A DNA stretch of 8,921 nucleotides from CBDUMN01 sp965368335 (GTDB taxonomy: Bacteria > Pseudomonadota > Alphaproteobacteria > Rhodospirillales > JAPHRK01), in contig CBDUMN010000124.1 of the NCBI GenBank assembly GCA_965368335.1, positions 1 to 8,921 of the forward strand. The letters are read 5' to 3'. The notes beneath the pieces were generated by a model. That model saw only the letters and a program-made list of their open reading frames with translations. It did not search any database and was not told where the DNA came from. Within the stretch, counting starts at the first letter, position 1. Every line of letters begins with the position of its first letter. Shown in pieces: positions 5,480-8,921 of this stretch. The position numbers and the translations under genes are program-made.

Positions 5480-5521
5480 ATTAGCGAAATCAGGCTCAAA
5501 CCCCCTGATTTCAACGCTAAT
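5480..5521. repeat. Large interrupted palindrome in the irr upstream spacer
   Basis: ATTAGCGAAATCAGG (5480-5494) is fully complementary to CCTGATTTC (5504-5512) plus GCTAAT (5516-5521); the only defects are a 3-nt bulge and a 9-nt loop. Neither strand has a T-run next to it, so it is not a standard terminator. It is 77 nt past the nitronate monooxygenase stop and about 145 nt before the irr start. The 261-nt spacer is AT-rich and encodes nothing convincing. Confidence 0.8.
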
Positions 5522-5557
5522 CTGGATTTAAAAGAATTCCAATGTCTCAACCATAAC

Positions 5558-5591
5558 TCTGGTCAAGGGTTTCAAAAGAAACCAATCTGGT
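5558..5591. repeat. Small hairpin flanked by TCTGGT direct repeats
   Basis: GGTTTC-AAAA-GAAACC (5568-5583) is a perfect 6-bp stem with a 4-nt loop, bracketed by TCTGGT at 5558-5563 and 5586-5591. It lies immediately downstream of the nitronate monooxygenase stop codon. There is no T-run, so it may protect the mRNA 3' end rather than terminate it; chance is possible. Confidence 0.45.
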
Positions 5592-5597
5592 GAGGGG

Positions 5598-7004
5598 TCA
5601 GTCGCCTGTTTTAATCCGGTCGATCAGTTGTGCGACGGTCGGAATGAAACCATCGTTATAAAAAGGATCGTCGGCGAACATAAAGGCGTTGTGACCGGCG
5701 AACATCAATTCGTCGTCGGGGTTGCCGCCATGGCCGATGCTTTGCAAGGTTTTCTGGATGCAGAAACTGCGCGGGTCCGCTGGGTGGCCGGTGTTGCCCG
5801 TGTCGTTGTCGGCCCAATTGGAGAACTTACACTGGCTGAGGCAGCCCATGCAGTTGCGCTGATCGGTCTTGATCTCTTCGGCTTTTTGCGGTGCGACGAA
5901 AATCAGCGTCTGATCGGGGGTGCGCAGGGCTTCGGTGAACCCGGCGTCCAACCAGCCATCCATTTTAGCGGCGTTTTGGGCGCTGACATAGACCTTGCGC
6001 CCCCGAGCCCCGATGCCGCGCTCGACGGTGGCTTCGCCTTCCGGTTCTTTGGCGAAAGGAATTTGGCGGTCCGAGCGCTGGCGCAGTTCGCCAATGAAGT
6101 TGTTGTTGACCGCTGACGAATAAAAGCCGGTCGGGCTGAAGCGGTTAAGGAAAACGTCGCCGTCCTTAAGTGTTAGAAGGCGTTTTTTCCAGGCGTCAGA
6201 AATGGGGCTTTCCTGGGTCAGGAGCGGTCGCGTGCCGTACTGGAAGCCGATGGGGCCCAGTTCGGGGTTGTCGATCCAGTCGGCCCAGTCGCGCAGGTAC
6301 CAGACCCCACCCGCCATGAGAATGGGCACGGTTTCGAGGCCCACTTCGTTCATGAATTTGCGGAGTTCGGCAACCCGGGGATAAGGATCTTCTGGCGCTT
6401 CCGGGTTTTCGGCATTGGTTAGACCGTTGTGGCCACCGGCGCGCCAGGGGTCTTCGTAGACCACGCTGCCCAAAAGTTCGGGAGCCTTGCGGTAAGCGCG
6501 TTTCCAGAGGGCTCTGAAAGCCCGCATGGAAGAAACGATAGGGTGATAATGGACCTGATGACGGACGGCGATTTCTGCGGCTTTATAAGGCATGCCTGCG
6601 CCACAGGTGATGCCGTGCACCAAGCCTTTTGCGCCTTCAAGTACGCCTTCGAGGATGCGCTCGGTGCCGCCGGCTTCCCATAGGGCGTTTAAATGGATGC
6701 GGCCTTCCCCTTTGGAAATTTCATGGGAAATTTGAGCCTGCATGATGCCGCCGCGAATGGCGTAGTCGATCAGTTCTTCGAAGCGTTCGCGTCGTGTCTT
6801 GCCTTGATAAACCTGGGGAATGACGTTGCCGTCGTCATCGTAGGTATCTGCGTTGACGCAGGAATAGGTGCCGACCGCACCTGCGGCGGCGAAAGCGCCA
6901 CTGCTGGCCCCCACGGAAACTGCCACGCCCTTGCCGCCCTCGACAATAGGCAAGACCTCACGGCCCGAGATCAGGATGGAATTAAGGGGTTTCAAGCGAC
7001 GCAT
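5598..7004 (-). CDS. Nitronate monooxygenase-like flavoprotein with C-terminal cysteine cluster
   Basis: A 468-residue protein of the nitronate monooxygenase / 2-nitropropane dioxygenase family, FMN-dependent TIM-barrel enzymes that oxidise nitronates or act as NAD(P)H-flavin oxidoreductases. Seen: VSVGASSGAFAAAGAVGTYS near 30-48; the ITCGAGMP loop at 132-138; the family motif EDPWRAGGH (184-192), with H192 at the usual catalytic-His position; the phosphate-binding ILMAGGVW at 228-235; and GFQYGTRPLLTQE at 253-265. The C-terminal part beyond about 300 is unusual. It carries C385-x2-C388-x3-C392 and then C415, four cysteines that could hold an Fe-S cluster. Typical family members have about 320-380 residues. 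Start: AGGAG abuts the ATG at 7004, too close to work well, while a TTG at 6995 (codon 4) has it at 9-nt spacing; true translation may begin there. The true substrate is unknown. Confidence 0.85.
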   Translation of the reverse strand: MRRLKPLNSILISGREVLPIVEGGKGVAVSVGASSGAFAAAGAVGTYSCVNADTYDDDGNVIPQVYQGKTRRERFEELIDYAIRGGIMQAQISHEISKGEGRIHLNALWEAGGTERILEGVLEGAKGLVHGITCGAGMPYKAAEIAVRHQVHYHPIVSSMRAFRALWKRAYRKAPELLGSVVYEDPWRAGGHNGLTNAENPEAPEDPYPRVAELRKFMNEVGLETVPILMAGGVWYLRDWADWIDNPELGPIGFQYGTRPLLTQESPISDAWKKRLLTLKDGDVFLNRFSPTGFYSSAVNNNFIGELRQRSDRQIPFAKEPEGEATVERGIGARGRKVYVSAQNAAKMDGWLDAGFTEALRTPDQTLIFVAPQKAEEIKTDQRNCMGCLSQCKFSNWADNDTGNTGHPADPRSFCIQKTLQSIGHGGNPDDELMFAGHNAFMFADDPFYNDGFIPTVAQLIDRIKTGD

Positions 7005-7080
7005 CTCCTAATTTTCCGGTGGTGCGACCAAGGTGGCGGTTTCCTTTAAAAGGACCCGTCCAACAAACCCGACCCCCATT

Positions 7081-7109
7081 GGTTTCGAGGAACCTCCGTT
7101 CCAAGAACC
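7081..7109. promoter_or_regulatory. Interrupted palindrome upstream of the nitronate monooxygenase gene
   Basis: GGAAC (7089-7093) and GTTCC (7098-7102) form the core around a 4-nt centre, and flanking TTC/GAA and GGTT/AACC extend the symmetry across about 29 bp. On the minus strand a TATATA (about 7115-7120) lies just upstream, so a transcript starting there would begin inside the palindrome, a usual place for a repressor operator. No known regulator motif is matched with certainty. Confidence 0.45.
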
Positions 7110-7172
7110 GGCGATATATACAAGGGATTTGAACAAAAGACGAGGGTTTGTCATTGAAATGCCGCAATAAAT

Positions 7173-7883
7173 TTAACGATTGTTGCGAAGAAGTGCGGCC
7201 ATGGGGGGCGGTAGGTCTGAAAAAACCGAATCGACCCCCCAGGACCAGAGGATTTCCGCTCTTTGAGGATCGTTGACCGTATAGACGGCGCAGAGATATC
7301 CCTCCGTCTTAATGGCTTCAACCTGACCTTGCGTTATCTCCCGGTTCCGGCAATGAATGCTTGCGGCCCCGAGGGATTGCGCCTGTGCTTGCCAATCGGC
7401 CGGGAGCCCCTTGAACAAGAGCCCACGCGGCAAATGGGGTAGTTGGACCATGGTCTGGGTTAAAAAAGCCGCCTTGAAGCTTGAAATCAATATGGGCTCG
7501 TCATGTCCGGTAAGTGCTTCGGTTAGGGCGGTGGCGGTTTGTCGCGCCGACTCAGGTTTCCCTTTGATCTCAATATTGACGCCAAGGCGGCGGTGCCGTG
7601 CAAGGGCGAGCGCTTGGTCGAGCAGGGGCACCGGCTCGCCGCCGCCCGCGTCCAATCGGCAAAGCGCATGAGAATCGGTTTCGTCCAATCGGCCTCGGCC
7701 ATTGGTCGTGCGCTCCAGTGTCGCATCGTGAAAAACGGCAAGTTTTCCATCCCCTGTGAGCCTCACGTCCAGTTCAATCCAAGTCGCGCCCAACTCGGCG
7801 GCTCTGTCGAAACTCGCAAGTGTGTTCTCGGCAACCTGCGCCGCTGCGCCCCGATGACCGATTATAGTTGCAAGAGAAATCAT
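7173..7883 (-). CDS. Glycerophosphodiester phosphodiesterase (cytosolic, UgpQ-like)
   Basis: A 236-residue enzyme that hydrolyses glycerophosphodiesters (deacylated phospholipid headgroups) to glycerol-3-phosphate and an alcohol. All catalytic and metal-site signatures are present: GHRG with H10 and R11; E19-N20 in AENTLASF; ELDV with E37 and D39; the acid-base H52 in VFHDATLERTTNGRG; and IEIKG with E105 and K107. The C-terminal VNDPQRAEILWSWGVDSVFSDLP is the usual last part of the barrel. There is no signal peptide, and length matches cytosolic UgpQ rather than periplasmic GlpQ. An AAGGG ribosome site lies about 8 nt before the ATG. The nitronate monooxygenase gene follows 168 nt downstream on the same strand with no clear terminator between, so partial co-transcription is possible. 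Ugp transporter genes are not in the window, so the symbol is left open. Confidence 0.93.
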   Translation of the reverse strand: MISLATIIGHRGAAAQVAENTLASFDRAAELGATWIELDVRLTGDGKLAVFHDATLERTTNGRGRLDETDSHALCRLDAGGGEPVPLLDQALALARHRRLGVNIEIKGKPESARQTATALTEALTGHDEPILISSFKAAFLTQTMVQLPHLPRGLLFKGLPADWQAQAQSLGAASIHCRNREITQGQVEAIKTEGYLCAVYTVNDPQRAEILWSWGVDSVFSDLPPPMAALLRNNR

Positions 7884-7907
7884 GGCTAAACCCTTGCGTT
7901 ACAACAT

Positions 7908-7925
7908 CTTGAGAAATCTATAAAA
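7908..7925 (+). repeat. Promoter-like 18-mer, copy 2 (CTTGAGAAATCTATAAAA)
   Basis: This stretch differs by one base from the 18-mer at 818-835 upstream of cysK. It lies 25 nt from the start of the phosphodiesterase gene and 115 nt before the divergent solute-binding-like gene; read on the plus strand, its TATAAA could be a -10 for the latter. Sequence outside the 18 bases does not match between copies. Confidence 0.5.
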
Positions 7926-7973
7926 ACTGCCGTTCTCTCGAATTTCAATCAACAACCGGCCCTGAAAATAGAG

Positions 7974-7979
7974 TATAAT
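7974..7979 (+). promoter_or_regulatory. Consensus -10 box for the solute-binding-like gene
   Basis: TATAAT is a perfect -10 hexamer 61 nt before the TTG start at 8041. The best upstream -35 candidate, TCAACA at 7949-7954, has 4 of 6 matches and a long 19-nt spacer, so the promoter may depend on an activator or on the -10 alone. Confidence 0.55.
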
Positions 7980-8027
7980 CTGGAAAAGAATAAATGCTTG
8001 GCGATGGCTTTTGCCAGGACGATTCTT

Positions 8028-8034
8028 AAGGGGA
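8028..8034 (+). promoter_or_regulatory. Ribosome binding site that fixes a TTG start
   Basis: AAGGGGA ends 6 nt before the TTG at 8041. An in-frame TGA at 8035-8037 rules out any earlier start, and the nearby ATG at 8034 is in another frame, so the TTG is the only start that keeps the whole signal peptide. Confidence 0.7.
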
Positions 8035-8040
8035 TGATTT

Positions 8041-8727
8041 TTGCGAAAGATTGTTGGACTTTTTTTTGTCGGCATAGCTTCTTGGATTGGTCTTTCCGCC
8101 GAGACCCTGGCCGAAGAGGCGCGCTGTCCACAAAGAATAGCTTACATCCAGAAAGACTCCCTAAGCACAGCCGCGACGAATATTTTAAGGAAGATATATT
8201 TTCGTCTGGGATGTCGGCAGACGGAGTTTATCGACTTGCCTGGCCGCCGGGGTATTCACTTGTTCAATCACCAACAAGTCGACGGTGAAGTTTACCGGCT
8301 TGCCCAAGCCGAAGCGCTCTATACGCGAAAATTCGTTCGCTCTGGGACACCCTTATTCAGCCTCACAAGTTCGCTCTGGCTCCATCCCGGCGAGGCCAAA
8401 ATCAAGAGTCTCGGAACCGGCTATATCCTTGGAGTGGTCTGGATGGAGGAGCATCTTAAAAATCGAAAGAGCAAGGCCTTTCATAGCGCAGAAGAAATGT
8501 ATGAAGCCTATAATGCCGGAATGATCAACGGCTTTCTCGCCGCCGATTTCAGTGTCGGCGTCAAAATGGCTTCCAACGAATTGTCTCCTCCTCCAGCCCA
8601 TGCAAAGACTCTGCACGATCTGCCGCTTTTTCACTATCTGGGTGAGGAATACGCTCCCTTTATGGCGCGAATTGCAAAACTTCTGACGACGGAAGCGCCG
8701 TTCAAAACACTGTTGCCTAAGCGGTAA
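8041..8727 (+). CDS. Exported solute-binding-like protein (SBP family 3-like), solitary
   Basis: A 228-residue exported protein. Residues 1-24 form a clear signal peptide (MRKIVGLFFVGIASWIGLSA, cleavage probably after TLA). The mature part resembles the short periplasmic ABC-type solute-binding proteins common in Alphaproteobacteria: a first lobe beginning RIAYIQKDSLSTAATNIL, a DGEVYRLAQAEALYTRKFVR segment of the kind seen where such proteins cross between lobes, and a second lobe with GTGYILGVVWMEEHLKN and FLAADFSVGVKM. C29 and C58 could form a disulfide. No permease or ATPase gene is adjacent, so it may be an orphan binding or sensory protein rather than part of a transporter. Its base composition is visibly more AT-rich than that of cysK or moeB. 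The ligand is unknown, and family assignment rests on general pattern rather than decisive motifs. Confidence 0.65.
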   Translation: MRKIVGLFFVGIASWIGLSAETLAEEARCPQRIAYIQKDSLSTAATNILRKIYFRLGCRQTEFIDLPGRRGIHLFNHQQVDGEVYRLAQAEALYTRKFVRSGTPLFSLTSSLWLHPGEAKIKSLGTGYILGVVWMEEHLKNRKSKAFHSAEEMYEAYNAGMINGFLAADFSVGVKMASNELSPPPAHAKTLHDLPLFHYLGEEYAPFMARIAKLLTTEAPFKTLLPKR

Positions 8728-8883
8728 GTTTTTAACCATTATGTTCGTCTGAAATCGATTTTTCCATGAGAACAGTGTGTGTTGAGCCGGTTAAGAGTTT
8801 TGATCCTGGCTGTTGGTCTGTGATTCCATCAAAGAAAGAACGGGCAATAAAAAAGGGCGGAGATGATCAGCCTGTGTAAAAAG
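8728..8883. other. Gene-free tail between the solute-binding-like gene and its terminator
   Basis: About 156 nt with no convincing reading frame on either strand. It contains a weak hairpin, AGCCGG pairing with CCTGGCT (8785-8811, one bulge), whose 3' part resembles the first bases of 16S rRNA by 17-18 nt. It could be a long 3' UTR or hold a small RNA ending at the terminator beyond; no promoter was clear enough to call one. Confidence 0.4.
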
Positions 8884-8916
8884 AAGGAGTTCCGATTTTG
8901 GAGCTCCTTTTTCTTT
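8884..8916. terminator. Intrinsic terminator at the right end
   Basis: AAGGAGTTCC (8884-8893) pairs with GGAGCTCCTT (8900-8909) over 10 bp including one G-U pair, with a 6-nt loop. A T-rich run follows (8908-8916), and the A-rich flank before it gives a U-run on the minus strand as well. It is the first good plus-strand terminator after the solute-binding-like gene, 157 nt past its stop. Confidence 0.85.
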
Positions 8917-8921
8917 GGGCG

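Noticed and set aside
5628..6116. 162-codon plus-strand frame opposite the nitronate monooxygenase gene
   Set aside because: Antisense shadow of a well-supported gene; no ribosome site or domain.
6982..7167. Possible 61-residue minus-strand protein filling the gap between the phosphodiesterase and nitronate monooxygenase genes
   Set aside because: It runs through the palindrome and promoter-like region, overlaps the nitronate monooxygenase start out of frame, and has no recognisable sequence pattern.
7998..8288. 96-codon frame beginning before the solute-binding-like gene
   Set aside because: It overlaps the 5' part of the signal-peptide-bearing gene in another frame; the 8041 TTG has the correctly spaced ribosome site.
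8794..8811. Fragment resembling the start of a 16S rRNA gene
   Set aside because: Only about 18 nt match, with an inserted T; the sequence after it does not continue as 16S and it is followed by a terminator. Not an rRNA gene.

Overview
The window looks like chromosomal DNA of an alphaproteobacterium, most likely of the Rhodospirillales or a close relative. The genes are moderately GC-rich. There is an Irr-type member of the Fur family, a regulator essentially confined to Alphaproteobacteria, and the proteins dut, cysK and moeB read as alphaproteobacterial. No transposase, integrase, phage gene, CRISPR array, tRNA or rRNA gene was recognised. No gene-free stretch exceeds 300 bases; the longest is 261 bases (5337-5597).

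Layout, left to right. (1) 1-3100, plus strand: the 3' end of dut (dUTPase), an Rrf2-family regulator, cysK (cysteine synthase), moeB/thiF-like (E1-type adenylyltransferase for sulfur-carrier proteins) and a DsrE-like sulfur-relay protein. Spacing is tight: 27 nt, 99 nt, 8 nt and then an 11-nt overlap. (2) A bidirectional hairpin terminator separates this block from a convergent minus-strand 2-hydroxyacid dehydrogenase (glyoxylate/hydroxypyruvate reductase type, 3151-4140). (3) Divergent from that gene is an exported protein with two bacterial SH3 domains (4258-4842). A second bidirectional terminator follows, then convergent irr (4929-5336, minus, TTG start). (4) An AT-rich 261-nt spacer holds a large interrupted palindrome and Irr-box-like half-sites. 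(5) On the minus strand lie a long nitronate-monooxygenase-like flavoprotein with a four-cysteine C-terminal cluster (5598-7004) and, upstream of it, a cytosolic-type glycerophosphodiester phosphodiesterase (7173-7883). (6) A divergent plus-strand gene (8041-8727) encodes an exported, solitary solute-binding-like protein of visibly lower GC, followed by a 194-nt tail ending in an intrinsic terminator.

How the genes may work together. The regulator-cysK-moeB-dsrE block forms a coherent sulfur-assimilation and sulfur-trafficking unit: cysteine is made, a carrier protein may be adenylated, and a small thiol protein may carry or reduce sulfur. A cluster-less Rrf2 regulator directly before cysK invites comparison with the CymR-CysK partnership of Bacillus, but that is inference. 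The other genes are ordinary housekeeping or regulatory genes.

Nothing here amounts to a clearly new multi-gene system. The items most worth a second look are the sulfur module with its Rrf2 gene, the extra cysteine cluster of the nitronate monooxygenase, an 18-bp promoter-like motif shared by two distant intergenic regions, and the structured spacer upstream of irr.
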